A stretch of 64,000 bases of DNA. It comes from Aselliscus stoliczkanus (Eukaryota; Chordata; Mammalia; Chiroptera; Hipposideridae). Location: the NCBI GenBank assembly GCA_033961575.1, contig CM066733.1:142030421-142094420 (forward strand), written 5' to 3'. Made by a program: the position numbers and the translations under genes. Position 1 is the first letter of the stretch. Each line of letters starts with the position of its first letter. Below the pieces are notes generated by a model. That model was not told the origin of the DNA. It made no database searches and saw only the letters and a list, made by a program, of their open reading frames with translations. Of this stretch, positions 23,960 through 36,129 are shown piece after piece.

Positions 23960-24142
23960 ATCAAAAGTATTGGGGTAATAGGTAATATTGTCAATAATAT
24001 TGTAATACCTCTATAGTGTCAGGTGGGTACTAGATTTATCGGGGTGATCACTTTGTGAGTAATATAAATGTCTAATCACTACGTTGTACACCTGAAACTA
24101 ATATAATATTGTATGTCAACTATAACTTAAATTTTTTTTAAA
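23960..24142 (+). mobile_element. LINE-1 3' UTR fragment
   Basis: AATATTGTCAATAATATTGTAATACC, GGTGGGTACTAGATTTATCGGGGTGATCACTTTG, then ACACCTGAAACTAATATAATATTGTATGTCAACTATAACTT and an A/T-rich end. This is the L1M-class 3' end, heavily 5'-truncated, in sense with STXBP5. Confidence 0.9.
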
Positions 24143-25693
24143 ATTTAAGAAAGCTATTGAGATAAATATCCTAGTTATTCCCATTGGGATACATAGGAGG
24201 GGCGGGGGAGGTTCTAACTGAAGAACGAAGCCGTTTTTAGTAATGCTGCTGCTGTTCTTATCCGGACTCCTGGTTCTCTGTGTATAATTCGAATTGCTTC
24301 ATACTCTCCTGTAACCAGGGGCTTACCCGATCATATTTTAAGGTATTTTTGTCTGAACACAGTGAGGTCATTTCATGTATGAATATTTCAAGGACTAAGC
24401 AGAAAAAAAGAATTTCAAATTTACTGCATTTCTGTAAAAATTTATTCGTTTTTATTATAATTATCAAAATTATCATCAAAGAACCTCATTTATTGTCTTC
24501 TTGAGCTGTGGAAACTACAGCGTAATAGTCAGTCTCTACTTTGATAAGGTACGGACTGTCTTTTTGCAGTGTAATGTTGCTGAATGCAGGCTTACAAAGC
24601 AATTTTGTATGTTGGAGTTCATTTACCAAGCATTTATTAAGTGTTAACATTAGATTATAAATTGCAGCCTAAATTCTGGTTCTTGTCTTGCCACTAAAGA
24701 ATTGTGTGTCCTCGAATTAGTTTTTTTCTTACTGTTAAAATGAGAGCCCTGTATTATATGATTTCTTTCAAGAAACAATCCTGTGATTCCAAGTAGTTAT
24801 ACTGTATTGTTCTATGTAAGTATTCTAAAGAAATGAAAATGTGATTTTTAACTTCAAAAAATTTGCAGTCCTAACTAAAGGACTAGAACTAGATAAACAT
24901 AATTGAAATTAAAGAAGTACTTAGGGGTCTACTGACATTGCATAAAGTCAGATTACAGGTAAATTCATTACATTTGATGACATTTCTACACATTAGTATA
25001 TAAGAATTCTAAATGGCACAGAAGGAGTGGGAAAATTATTCTAGGCAAATGTGGGCAAAATTAGAGAAAAGGGAATTATCATGGTAATTTAGAGTAATAC
25101 TGAAGAGACTCCTAGGAATAGTGATTCTAATTGAGTTGGGGGGAGAATTAAGGACCCAGTTGGTGGAGAACCCTGAATGTTAGTCTGCATTGTCTGGGTA
25201 TTGTTCAGTGAGGAATCACTGTAGTTATATAAGGAGATGCTGACAGGGAGAGGGTATGATCTTAGGATGATTAATCGGGTAGTGGTATGGATGAAAAGAA
25301 CAGTCCAAGTGAAACTTCAAATGTAACTATTAATCCATGTAAGTGGTAAGGTGGATCTAAAAGGGGTAGTAGAAATGGAGCTGGAGAAGAACTTGGTGAC
25401 TCTTTTGTATAACATCTTAGAGGGAGTAACTAAAGATGATAATAGAGTGTTGCAGATATTGCACTGAGGCAATTGTAAGACCGATACGGAAAACTTGGTA
25501 AAGAGGTGACAGGGTAATTTTGTGTTTGGAATTATGGCATCTTTTACTTTTGTCATGTTGCCAGTCTAGAATACTTACACTAGCATGAGAGTTTTACACT
25601 TGGTGTCTTTTTGAGTGGTCGTTGGTGATTTCCTGGATTTTGTTACTGACTTGAACTAAAGTTGCTATTAGCTGCTTGGCTGCATCCATGTAT

Positions 25694-25880
25694 CCTCAGT
25701 CAGCATCTCTCAATAGTGATAGCATGTTGGGCTGGATAATTCTGTGGGTTCGTCCAGCACATTGCAGGCTATTTAATGTCCCTGACTCCCACCTATTAAA
25801 TGCCATAGTTGCCTCTGCTATCGTGACCCAACCTCCCCCACAGCCTTCCAGGAGCTCCTGGTTGAGAACCATTGCACTTA
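25694..25880 (-). mobile_element. hAT-Charlie MITE (MER20-like), reverse orientation
   Basis: Starts TCAGCATCTCTCAATAG, continues GGGCTGGATAATTCTGTG, ATTGCAGGCTATTTAATG, TCCCTGACTCCCACCTATTAAATGCCA, and ends GGTTGAGAACCATTGCA. The two ends are the diverged inverted repeats of this non-autonomous family. Family name is from memory. Confidence 0.75.
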
Positions 25881-26010
25881 GCCCAAGTTCTTCATTAGTT
25901 AAGAGGGAATAATAACCCTACCTAGCTCATGAAGTGAGCGTCAGGATTAAATGCAATAATGTGTATGTGTAGCCTTTAAGACTGTGTAGGCACTGTTTTG
26001 GTGAATATTC
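25880..26010 (+). repeat. MIR-like fragment
   Basis: TCTTCATTAGTTAAGAGGGAATAATAACCCTACCTAGCTCATGAAGTGAG, then GATTAAATGCAATAATGTG, follows the MIR core and 3' end. Old and partial. Confidence 0.6.
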
Positions 26011-26079
26011 AATATATGGTACTGTTACTAATATAAGCTTTTTCTGTGGTTACAATTTTTACGTCATTTGTTTCAGCAA

Positions 26080-26220
26080 ATAATTAATATTCATACTAAT
26101 TTTGGATAAGCCAACTAAAATTTCTGGGCATTAGTTTCCATTCCTGTAAAATGAGAAAATTGGGTTGAGTAATTTCCAAGAGTTCTTCCAGCTCTAGGTT
26201 CTTAGGATTTCTTTTTCTGT
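26080..26220 (+). repeat. MIR-like fragment
   Basis: GGGCATTAGTTTCCATTCCTGTAAAATGAG and GTTCTTCCAGCTCTAGGTTCT match the MIR core and a MIR/MIR3-type tail. Boundaries are approximate. Confidence 0.55.
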
Positions 26221-26479
26221 GAACGACTTGGGAATACTTTGGACCATCTCTATCTACAGTGGTCTGATTGGTTGTTCTGAGTACTTATCAAAGATGATGA
26301 AGTATTGGTCCCTTTACTTTGTATGCCTTGACTGCATTTGTAATCCAAATCAGTAGATGCACAAATGTAGACCTTTGTTCACAAAAGGGAACAGGAAAAA
26401 GCATGTGGAAACACCTTTTCCATTATTGAAACATCTCACATCGAATACTAAGATGGTGGGTTGGTGCATTTTCTTAGTA

Positions 26480-26956
26480 CAGTAGTCCACCCTTATCTAT
26501 GAGGGATACCTTCCAAGACTCCCAGTGAATGCCTGAAACCGCTGACCTCATATATACTGTTTTTTCCTATTCATACATACCTGTGATAACATTTAATTTA
26601 TAAATTAGGTACAGTAAGAGATTAACACTAATAATAAGAATAATTATAACAATATACTGTAATAAAAGATATGTGAATGGTCTCTCTCAAAATATATGAT
26701 TGTACTGTACTGACCCTTCTTGTGATGATGTGAGATGCTATAGTGCCTACATGATGGGATGAAGTGAGGTGAATGAGGTTGGCATTGTGACCCAGCAATA
26801 GATGCAAGATTTTATCATGCACCTCAGAATGGTGCACTATTTAATATTTATGAATTGTTTATTTCTAGAATTTTCCATTTAATATTTTCAAACCACAGTT
26901 GACAATGGGTAATTGAAACTGCGGAAAATGAAGCCACAGATAAGGGGGTACTACTG
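26480..26956 (-). mobile_element. Tigger-family MITE (pogo-like DNA transposon relic)
   Basis: CAGTAGTCCACCCTTATCT at the left and the reverse complement of AGATAAGGGGGTACTACTG at the right are terminal inverted repeats, flanked by a TA dinucleotide on each side (26478-26479 and 26957-26958), as for Tc1/mariner-pogo elements. The internal parts GTGATAACATTTAATTTATAA and TTCCATTTAATATTTTCAAACCAC match Tigger-type ends as remembered. At 477 bp it lacks a transposase frame, so it is a non-autonomous, immobile copy. Confidence 0.88.
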
Positions 26957-28649
26957 TATAATAGATAAGGTCTCATTATGGCAGGAAACTTGGGGCATTT
27001 TAAAGTACTATAAAGTTTACTTTTCTTTCTTGGTTAATAATGGTCAGGATGTCAAATTAAAATAAAATTACTTAAAAACAATATTGGGTTCCTAATTTCA
27101 TGACTTTACTACTTTTTATATAAGAGATTTAGTATAGAGACTATCTACCTTGAATTGCTGGTATATAATTTGAGTGTTAAATTTGGTAATTGTATAGTAA
27201 CTTGGAATCGTAATAACTGGCAATGTACATATAAATAATTGGACTTGTAGAGGTATCACTAAATAAAAGATACAACCAAAGCTTAACTTCAAGATTTGGA
27301 AGTGACACATTATTTACAAGAAGAAAATGAGTAATCAGGATGTCAGTATTGATTTGTTTTGTAATGTTGAAATGAGAATTTCCTGTCCTCATTTGGCATA
27401 TCATCATAAAGTATACTCAGTATTTTAGGGTTGCAGATTAAGGAAATGTTTTTGGTTTGACCTAAACAGATGTACATCTGTTTAAGAATATAACACAGCA
27501 ATAAACAGAAAAGCATTTTCTATGTACTACCTTTTATCAAAATAGGTTTTAAACATAATCTAGTACTACAAAACTTGTTGGGAAACAAAACAAAGTGATT
27601 GTTGACTTAATTTTTATGAAATAAAGAGTTTATAAAACTATAATCATAAGGACTCTTTATTAAAAGGTACTTGATACATCGCTCTTCCCTTAGTCACATG
27701 TGAAGTAAATCATTGTAAGGAGAAGAAATAGTACCTTCCAATTTAATTACTCAGACTTCTTCGTATAAAGATGTTAAGGCCTGTATATAATTACTTGTAT
27801 GTTAATGTGACTCCATTTTTAATTTTTATTTGCAACAATAAAGAAGAAAGGGAGTGACTTTTCATGTATCAGTATTACAATTTTTAACGTTTTTGCAGAA
27901 TTTTAATGCCTAGCAGTCATCTACTTTCAGATTGGCAATCCCAATTGCTTTAATCACTCATTTTCTTGTGTTTAATTTTAAAGAACTTTTGGACACTGGC
28001 TCTTCACTGTGTAACTTGTTTCTTATTTCTTTTTGTTTTGGGGCTGTGGATAGGAGGCAGACTGAGGGAGGAGGTAGGGGAAAGAATTGCTGCCATAGTT
28101 TACTTCTCACTACTTGGTGTACCACACTGGGCCATGTGTTTAGCAATTCCTTACGTCTAGAATACTTTTTTCCCTGTTAAAATAATTCTTACCTTTTAAG
28201 CCCAGTGCCCTTTGTCTTTGCATTTTTGTTTTAATTCCATCCCCACCTCTACCCATGTAGCCATCTTTTTCTTAGTTCAGCATTTAAAATCTAAATTTCT
28301 ACATTACCATTCTTTATAAGTAATACCATGTAGACACTAGAAAAAAATTTCTAAATTTAGAAATTATAGCTATAATATTGATTGGTATTTTCTTGTAAGA
28401 TAAACTGGTGGATACAAACATTACAGCATATGAGAAGATGCGATGCGACCCAAAGCAATGCATAGCAGAATCAGCTAGTATCCCCTGCCTTACCAAGAGC
28501 GAGAAATTGGACAGTAATCAATATACAATTAGAAAATAAAAACAGAAGGCACCACAGATTCTTAAATGATCAACTCAAGATGTTCTCTACTAAAGTTCAT
28601 GTAGAAGAAGGCTGGATATTGGCATGCATTTAAAGTAATGATGATCTAA

Positions 28650-28862
28650 ATCTTTAGTACTCAGCAACTTTTTTTCTGTAAAGAGCTAGATAGTAGATAT
28701 TTTGACTTTATAGATTCTGACACCACTATGCCAATGTACCACAAACAGCCATAGACTACTTTTGTGAAGGAAGGTGTGTAGATGTTTCAACAAAACTTCA
28801 TTTATAAATCAGGCAGTGGGCTAGGTTTGGCCCATAAACCAAAGTTTGCCAGTCCCCACCTT
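28650..28862 (+). mobile_element. hAT-type MER element
   Basis: CTGTAAAGAGCTAGATAGTAGATATTTT, AACAGCCATAGAC, CAACAAAACTTCATTTATAAATCAGGCAGTGGGCTAGGTTTGGCCCATAAACC and GTTTGCCAGTCCCC match the non-autonomous hAT-Charlie-type repeat ending in GGTCGGCAAAC-type inverted repeats. The exact family was not resolved. Confidence 0.7.
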
Positions 28863-28884
28863 AGTTTATCAGGCTGCCGAGCTT

Positions 28885-29002
28885 TTCTTTTTTTTTTTTT
28901 TTTTTTTTTGAGGGCAGTGTCACTGGCCCTCACATGTGGGACTGAACCGGGGCCGCTGGCTTCCCAAGCCAGCGCTTAACCACCGCGCCACTCGGCCGGC
29001 CC
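28885..29002 (-). mobile_element. tRNA-derived SINE (short head type), copy 2
   Basis: Long poly-T, then GAGGGCAGTGTCACTGGCCC ... and CACTCGGCCGGCCC, the complement of GGGCCGGCCGAGTGG. CCGAGCTTTTC is duplicated on both sides. In sense orientation the anticodon-loop equivalent is TTGGGAA within a GCTGG/CCAGC stem. Antisense to STXBP5. Confidence 0.93.
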
Positions 29003-29186
29003 CCGAGCTTTTCAATTGTACATGGTAAAGAATGCTCAGAAAGTAATACTGACATTTTTATAGTTGTTTCATAAATTACACTTATATAACAGTTTAAATT
29101 TAACATTTAGTCAAAAATAGAATATTGTAAGAAAGAATCAGTAATTCTTAATGATACATAGTCCCACTGTATACTAAGTTAAATTA

Positions 29187-29266
29187 TTGAGTTGTCAGAA
29201 AAGTCATGATGTATTTTTCTATGTATTTCGTTGTAAAAATGCTTCATGACTTTTCTGACAACCCAA
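29187..29266. mobile_element. 80-bp mariner-like MITE
   Basis: The two 32-nt ends are inverted repeats of one another, matching at 29 positions: TTGAGTTGTCAGAAAAGTCA on the left and TTGGGTTGTCAGAAAAGTCA on the reverse of the right. Only about 16 nt lie between, and a TA flanks each side (29185-29186, 29267-29268). TTGGGTTG... is a mariner-type terminus. It has no coding capacity; the intact ends suggest it is younger than the Tigger copy nearby. On RNA the whole element would fold as one hairpin. Confidence 0.9.
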
Positions 29267-30169
29267 TATTTTCATAGGAGTTTTTTTTTAATCCTGTAAA
29301 AGAGGAATTTTTCTGGTGAATTGTAATTATAATAAAGTTGTTTAGGCTTTCTTTGGGGCAGTTCAGTTGTAAGTTCTGTTATTGAAGTATTCAGCTTGTT
29401 GAGACCTTTACATCCTAATTTTAATTAAAAATATATTAACATTTGTAGTTTTTTCCCAATATTAATATTACATAGAGATATGTTGATACAGTTAGAAACA
29501 TTCACTTTTTAAAAGTAAGCATTTTACTAAAATATTTTGATTTCTTAGATGTTTGCAAAGGTTGATAAAAATAGTTCATATTTTGTGGAATAAAACAACT
29601 TGAAATAAAAATAATGTATTAAAAAAAACCCCAAAAACTCATAAAGCTCCTAAAAGCAAATTCAGGTGCCTGGTTACCTTCTTTGTGGTCAGATATATTG
29701 CATGCCCCCTTTTGGGAAGAATGTACATGGTATTTTCATTGGAAACCGAAATTATATCCACTATTTGAAAAAAGTTTATAGTTGCTCATTGTATCATTTT
29801 CCAGTAGCAGTAAATATAGATATAATTGTATTCAGTAAATAAGGCTAATTTCTACTTGATTCTATTTCTCCAACTGGTGTTAGCCCTTTTGGAAGTTGTT
29901 ATATAAGACAAATATATGAACGATGACATGCTGAGCATCTATCTTTATGTTTATTGTTATGATTTAAAATTAAGCATTGATCTACCAATTACTTAGATTT
30001 CCTTTAAATGGGGAAAAATGTACAGGGTTTTACCTAAAAATAGCTGATATTTGATTTTTATAATCATCTTGAAAATTAAGGTTTGCTGAACACGTAATGT
30101 TATTTGCAAAATATATAGCCTCAGAAATTATATTGTAGTTATTGTTAAATAAGGTTTCGTTTTTAAGTT

Positions 30170-30309
30170 TTTTTTTGTTTGTTTGTTTGTTTTTGTTTGT
30201 TTTTGTTTTTTTTTTTGAGGGCAGTGTCACTGGCCCTCTCATGTGGGACCGAACCGGGGCCGCTGGCTTCCCAAGCCAGCGCTTAACCACCAAGCCACTC
30301 GGCTGGCCC
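30170..30309 (-). mobile_element. tRNA-derived SINE (short head type), copy 3
   Basis: A (TTTG)n/T-rich tail precedes GAGGGCAGTGTCACTGGCCC and ends with CACTCGGCTGGCCC. AGGTTTCGTTTTTAA is duplicated at both sides (about 30152 and 30311). Nearly identical to copy 2 across the head. Confidence 0.93.
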
Positions 30310-31389
30310 TAGGTTTCGTTTTTAAAATTAGAGATAATTTTATAGTAGTTGTTGCTTGTGTTTTCCTTTCCGTAAGTGCTATCTAGAATTTTGATGCTTT
30401 TCTTGGTGAGGTTGTCTGTTGAAGAGTGATTAATCCTACCTTTTCTTGGAAGTACATAATCTTTTCTTGTAATAGCAGTACCTTGGATTTTTCACAGCAG
30501 TACTCTGCCAAAGGTGAGTATAAATCTAGAGGCATCAGCTGTTGCAGTACATTTTGCTGAATTGCTCTCCTTTTGCATGTTTTTCCTTTTTGTTTTTTGA
30601 AATGGAGAAAAAGTTTGAAACAGATTTTTCCAAATATCCTACCTTTATACTGTATTTTTCATCAAGTGTTGTATTTTTCATTTAAAATTCACTTTTTCAT
30701 AATTGAGAAAGAACTTAGCCATTAAGCACCTGAGAATGGATGCTAGGATAAAAGATTATTTTTACATGATATGTGAAAATGTGTGTGCCTTTTTGTATCT
30801 TTAACCCAGACCACTGTTATTTATGACTATATTTCATAGTAGCTGAGTCAGTGGTTCATTTGAAAGTATATTTATATATCAAAAGCTAATCTAAAGAAAT
30901 GCCTGCAATAATAAATATAATTCATTTTGATCCCTTTAGAGACAGGCTCCACTCAAAAACAGTAAATAATAAGAATGAATATTTTTCAATCACTCTAATT
31001 TGTTTATAAATAATAAAAAATTCTTAATCAAAATAATAGTGGAAAGGTAACTATAAGCTTATTTCAACCCAGTTAATACTCTATATTAGTCTAGATGCTG
31101 CAATTTTTTGTTTTAATGTTAGCTCCACTTATATGAAAAGAAAGCAGTTGACTGACATGATTTTTCAAATACCATTGGACATTTATTGTAAAATGTTACA
31201 ATTGTGTTGAGGAAGTTTTAAACGTTGACCTATGCATCCTTCACAGTTAATTTTAACATTTTGTTAAATTTTTATTGCAGAAATAATGCAAGTTGTAGTT
31301 TTGCTTAAATAGCAGACTAGCAGAATGTTAGAATTGTGAGTCAGCAGTAAAAATTAAGTATGTCCACCCTTATAATCATGAGGATGTGG

Positions 31390-33430
31390 CTAGCTTTATT
31401 TCTTAATATGTTAATTTTTAATGGGCTTTATTTTTCAGAGCAGTTTTGGGTTCGTAGCAAAATTGAGCAGAAGCTACAGAAATTTCCTATGTACCCCTGT
31501 CCTACTTGGCACAGCATGCCCCATTATCACCATCTCCTCCAGAATGGTACATTTGTTACAATTGATGAACCCACAGTGACACATCATAATCATTCAAACC
31601 CCATAGTTTACATTAGGGCTCACTCTTGGTGCACATTCTGTGGATTTTGACAAATGTGCGACGATGTGTATCCACCATTGTAGTATCATACAGAATACTT
31701 TCACTGCTCTAAAAAAAACCCCTGTATTCCACCTGTATATCCCTTATCTCCTTCCTAACTGGTAGTTACCAGTGATCTTTTACTATGTATAATTTTGTCT
31801 TTTCTGCAGTGTAATATAGTTGGAATGATATAACTTTTCAGATTGGTTTCTTTCACTTACATGTACTTAAGTTTCCTCTGTGTTTTTTCATGGCTGATAG
31901 CATATTTCTTTTTAGTGCTAAATAATATTCCACTGTCTGGATGTACTACAGTTTTATCCATTCACCTATTGAAGGACATCAGGGTTGCTTCCAAGTTTTG
32001 ATGACTACGAAAACTGCAGCTATAAACATCTATGCGTATGTGCAGGTTTCTGTCTGGATACAAATTTCAGCTCCTCTGGGTAAATACAAGGAGTCTGATT
32101 ACTAGATCATAAGGTAAAAGTATGTTTAGTTTTGTAAGAAACTGCTAAACTGGCTGCCAGAGTAGCCGTATCATGTTTGCATTCCCACTAGCAATGCTCA
32201 GGACTTCTGTTGCTCCACAGAACCGTGAGCTTGTGGTGATGCCAGTGTTCTGGATTTTGGCTGTTCTGATAGGTTTGTACTGGTATCTCCGTGTTGTAAT
32301 TTACATTTTCCCAGTGCCATATGATGTGGAATGTGTCTTCAGGTGCGTCTTTGCCATCTTACATCTTCTTTGGTGAGGTGTCTGATAAACTCTGTGACCC
32401 ATTTCTTTAACTGGGTTTCTCGTTTTCTTATTGTTCAGTTTTAAGAGTTCTTCGTACGAGTACATTTTAATAGCAGTTCTTTATCAGGTGTGTCTTTTGC
32501 AAATATTTTCTCAGAATCTATAGCTTATCCTTATGTTTTGCAGAGCAGAAGCTTTTCATTTTAATGAAGTCCAGGTTGTAAATTATTGCGTTCATGCATG
32601 GGGATGCCTTTGGTATTGTGTTTTAAAAGTCATCGCCATATACAAGGTCATTTTCTCCTTTTATTTTCTAGTAGTTCTATAGATTTGTGTTTTACATTTG
32701 GGTCTATGATCCAATTTTGATTTAATTTTTTTGAAGGGCGTAAGATCTTTGTCCAGATTCATTTTTGGTGCAAGGTGTGGGGGGACGGGAAGCATTCTGT
32801 AGTCTTGTGATTAGGTCTTATTTTTTTAGGGAGCCTGTGCTAGAGTGCGTTAGAAGTATATCCTTTCCCCCAGGTCAGTTAGGCTCCATAAACCACCAGC
32901 AGTTTGGACTTTGGTTAGTTTCTCCTGAGGGCAGACTGGAATGCTCCACTGTATTTACAAATGGTTACTTTTCCCTTCCCCCCGATGGACACAGGAGGGA
33001 ATTTTTCTCAGATATTCACTGTGAGAACCTGGTGGAACTCATGGAGATAAAACTCACTATAGTGTGGGTACTACTTCCCCCATTACTGGGTCTCTCTGGA
33101 GTTTCTAACCCTCAGACTTTGCTATTTTAAGCCTCTAGCAGCTCATCAATTTACAGTTTTGGTTTTCCTACCCTGGCACCGATTCCTGTGGAGGTGCCTG
33201 CTGGTGGGTTTATTTTGGTAAGTTGTGAATCTCTATATTGGCCTGTCTATCTCTGCAGGTTTGGGGGCAACGATTTGTCCTGTGACCTCACTTGTCTTAT
33301 GGACCTAAGATGAGTTGTTGGTTTTTAGTTTATTCAGCTTTTACTTATTGTTAGAATGGAATGACAATTTCTAAATTTCTTACATGCTGGACCAGAAAGT
33401 TGAGGTCTGTATTTTTATAGGTGAAAAAAA
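31390..33430 (-). mobile_element. LINE-1 relic(s), reverse orientation
   Basis: From the left: L1M-class 3' UTR (CAGTTTTGGGTTCGTAGCAAAATTGAGC, ATTGATGAACC, CTATAAACATC), then reversed ORF2-end sequence up to about 32790 (AATTTTGATTTAATTTTTTTGAAG). From 32790 to 33430 the text (CATGCTGGACCAGAAAGTTGAGG, TAGTTTATTCAGCTTTTACTTATTG) resembles another part of old L1M untranslated sequence, so the block is composite. All frames are broken. Confidence 0.7.
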
Positions 33431-33826
33431 AGCTTCAGGAAGATCTTCAAAAACAGAGTTTAAAATACAAAATAAATAAAATGAGCAGTCCTCTGGGGAA
33501 AAAAAGAGATTTTAAAATTGATGATTGTCAAGTAGGTGAAGCGATGAAACAGGGGCACTCAGTGTAAATAACAGTATTTGACAGAGGCTTTTCATTGCAA
33601 ACACATTCATAGATCATAAAATACAAATGAAATGTTCTTCCCTATATTAAGCTTTGGTAAAGACTTACTAAGTTTTTGCTTTTAGCATATTCCTCTCAAG
33701 TTGATTAGTAGTTAGTTCAGATAGAAGCAGCAGATTATTAGAAGTTTGAAAATTAAGACATGATGAGATATTAAGGAGATTAATTATTCCATTTGAAGAA
33801 AGGAAGTCTGAGGAATTATTTAATGA

Positions 33827-33829
33827 ATC

Positions 33830-33870
<41 letters not shown>

Positions 33871-33898
33871 TACATACATACACATACACACACATATA
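33827..33898. repeat. (TA)n(CA)n compound microsatellite
   Basis: About 13 TA units followed by CA-rich and (CATA) units. Apparent peptides from it are repeat artefacts. Confidence 0.95.
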
Positions 33899-34779
33899 AA
33901 TTTTATGGAAGATAATGCTTAATTATTCTTATGCCACAAGGTTTTCCTGTTTTTATCAGCCATGGCTGTATGTTAGAATAATTCATGGAGCTGAAAAAAA
34001 CCAAACAGTGCCTCAACATATGCTTGGATTTCTTCTATAGATATTCTGATTTTGTAAGTCTGTCATGGGGCTTGACATCTGTGGGTTTTTTTTATCTTAA
34101 ATCTCCATGGATACTTAATGATGTAAAACCAGAATTGAGAAATACTGGTTAAATGTTCGACAGGCAGCGTAGCAGTGTTTTTAGTGTGGCAGATGGTAGA
34201 ATCTACTAATAATTATATTCAATACAGTGTCTGTAGAGAGGATACTGTTTTAAGGTAATCATAACATCTTGAGATTTGTGGTATAAGCATGAGGAAATAA
34301 GATGACACTTTGCTCTACCAATTACATGTGGAGACAGGGATGTGAAACTGGGATGCACGAAATATACATGAAGATGGAAAGGAACTGGAGTTCAGATTTG
34401 AGTTATGGTGTTTCCCCTTCCTAGCAGCATGGACATGGGAACCAGCAGTAGAAGTGACCATGTTATAGACTGATTATGAGACTGGATTTAGCCTGAAACT
34501 TGCAGATAATCTTCACAGTGATCAGCTGGCTGAAGGAGGCAGGTGAAGCACTTCACAGGTGATAAAACTATAGCACACGTTATTATCTTAGTTATCACAG
34601 GTCATTTTACATATTTCCATTTTTTCCTGGTAATCTGCTAGTTTACAAATTTTTTTTAACAGGTTGTATTATCTTGAACAGGATAAATGAGTTGGTTTAA
34701 TGCTAAATCTCATCCTCTTTTCATTTTAAGAATGCTTTAGTTAGTATTCTTGTTTTCTTTTTCCATTACCTTTTTTTAA

Positions 34780-34995
34780 AATTCAAGTATACTTTGTATA
34801 CAGTATTTAGTTATATTAGTTTCAGGTGTACAATTTAGTGATTTGATATTTTTATACCTTACAATGCATTCATCCCACTAATTTGAAATGATATATGCAC
34901 CCCTATGTTCGTTACAGCATTATTTGCCATAGCCAAGATGTAGAAGCAATGTAGGTGTCCATTGATCGATGAATGGGTACATTTGCATGGTGACA
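34780..34995 (-). mobile_element. 5'-inverted LINE-1 fragment
   Basis: 34780-34885 is an L1 3' end in reverse orientation (TATTAGTTTCAGGTGTACAATTTAG, CTTACAATGCATTCATC). It is followed directly by L1 in forward orientation (ATATATGCACCCCTATGTTC, AGCATTATTTGCCATAGCCAAGATG, GTGTCCATTGATCGATGAATGG). This head-to-head arrangement is the signature of twin priming during insertion. Confidence 0.8.
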
Positions 34996-36093
34996 CATCA
35001 GTATTCTTAGACCACATTATGATAGTATTTAGAATTTAACCTCGTTATTGCAAAAAATAACCTTACGGTTAAATCTCTTCAAGACTTTTTTCCATTTAAA
35101 AATAAAAATCTTCCAGTGAGCTTTGATTCACAAGGTGGTAAGTCAGTTCAGAGTTGCAATACCTTGAAAGCCTAAAGAGATGTGAATTACCCCATTTACT
35201 GAAACTATAAGACTGTACCAAAAAAATGGTGACAAGGCTCTCAGGGTTTCTGATTGGTTAACATTATGCTTTCTTGGGTTTACTTTTTTTTTTTTTTTAA
35301 ATGAAGCAGGAAGGAACACTTTACCCTTAAAAGTTTTTTCTTGGTTTGTCATCAGAGTATCTGTTCAAAGAAAGTTACGTTCACAGAATGTTATATAATT
35401 AAATGTATAATACTGTCAGATAATTTATTAGTCACTTAGCCCCATTCTCATCTTTAAACTTTGCAAGATATGAAAGTATTTTCAGAAACTGCACAGGATA
35501 TTGATGAAGTTCTCCAGATGTTTTTCCATTAGGTATTTACTCCAGTTTTCCATTCCTACGTTGGGAAATTGAGTATGTAACTCCTATAGAGATTGGAATA
35601 ATGTCAGTATTTTGCCTTTTTCTTAATTGACAAGAATTGTTAGAACAGTTTCTGTGAGAAGATATATAATCTTTAAAAATCTTAATTATAAGTATCTATC
35701 AGTCTTGCTATTATCACATTTTTCATGAAAGCGAGATTGTCAAGATGTGTGTGTGTAATACACAGTGGTGACAGCAGTGTAAGCTTGCCTGCGAGCTGTG
35801 CGTTCAGAACTTATCCCTAGCTCGGGTCCCATTGCCTGCTTCTTTTACTATTTGTTTAAATTCTACTTTGCTGACAACAATACAATAGAAATCCCTGAAA
35901 GAAGACTTTGCAATAAGAGGAACTATTTCTGTGATTGTAATACCAACCTAACAGATGATTGGAAGGTAGAAAGAACAGCCAGGAAATGTACATTTATGGA
36001 ATTTTAAGAGCTCTATGGACACTAGACACATTCTAGACCCGTCCCGTGATGGAGACAGAACTAGGACATCTTTCTACTGTCGGCTACTTAGCT

Positions 36094-36129
36094 TCCCTGG
36101 TGGTCTAGTGGTTAGGATTCGGTGTTCTC
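36094..36129 (+). mobile_element. second tRNA-Glu 5'-half insertion
   Basis: 36 nt match mature tRNA-Glu from base 1 (TCCCTGGTGGTCTAG...) to the anticodon loop, ending at or about the CTC anticodon, with two changes near the end. Flanks carry an imperfect repeat: 36073-36089 (TCTACTGTCGGCTACTT) and 36128-36144 (TCTACTACCAGATACTT), 13 of 17 matching, but four bases separate the left copy from the insert. It is probably an older example of the same event as at 5942, though that duplication is weak. It is not a functional tRNA: the 3' half is missing. Confidence 0.75.

Noticed and set aside
30030..30293. Similar small proteins (GKPAAPV...) on the - strand here and at 1683-1928, 54669-54851 and 61324-61578
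   Set aside because: They are conceptual translations of the same tRNA-derived SINE, not a gene family.
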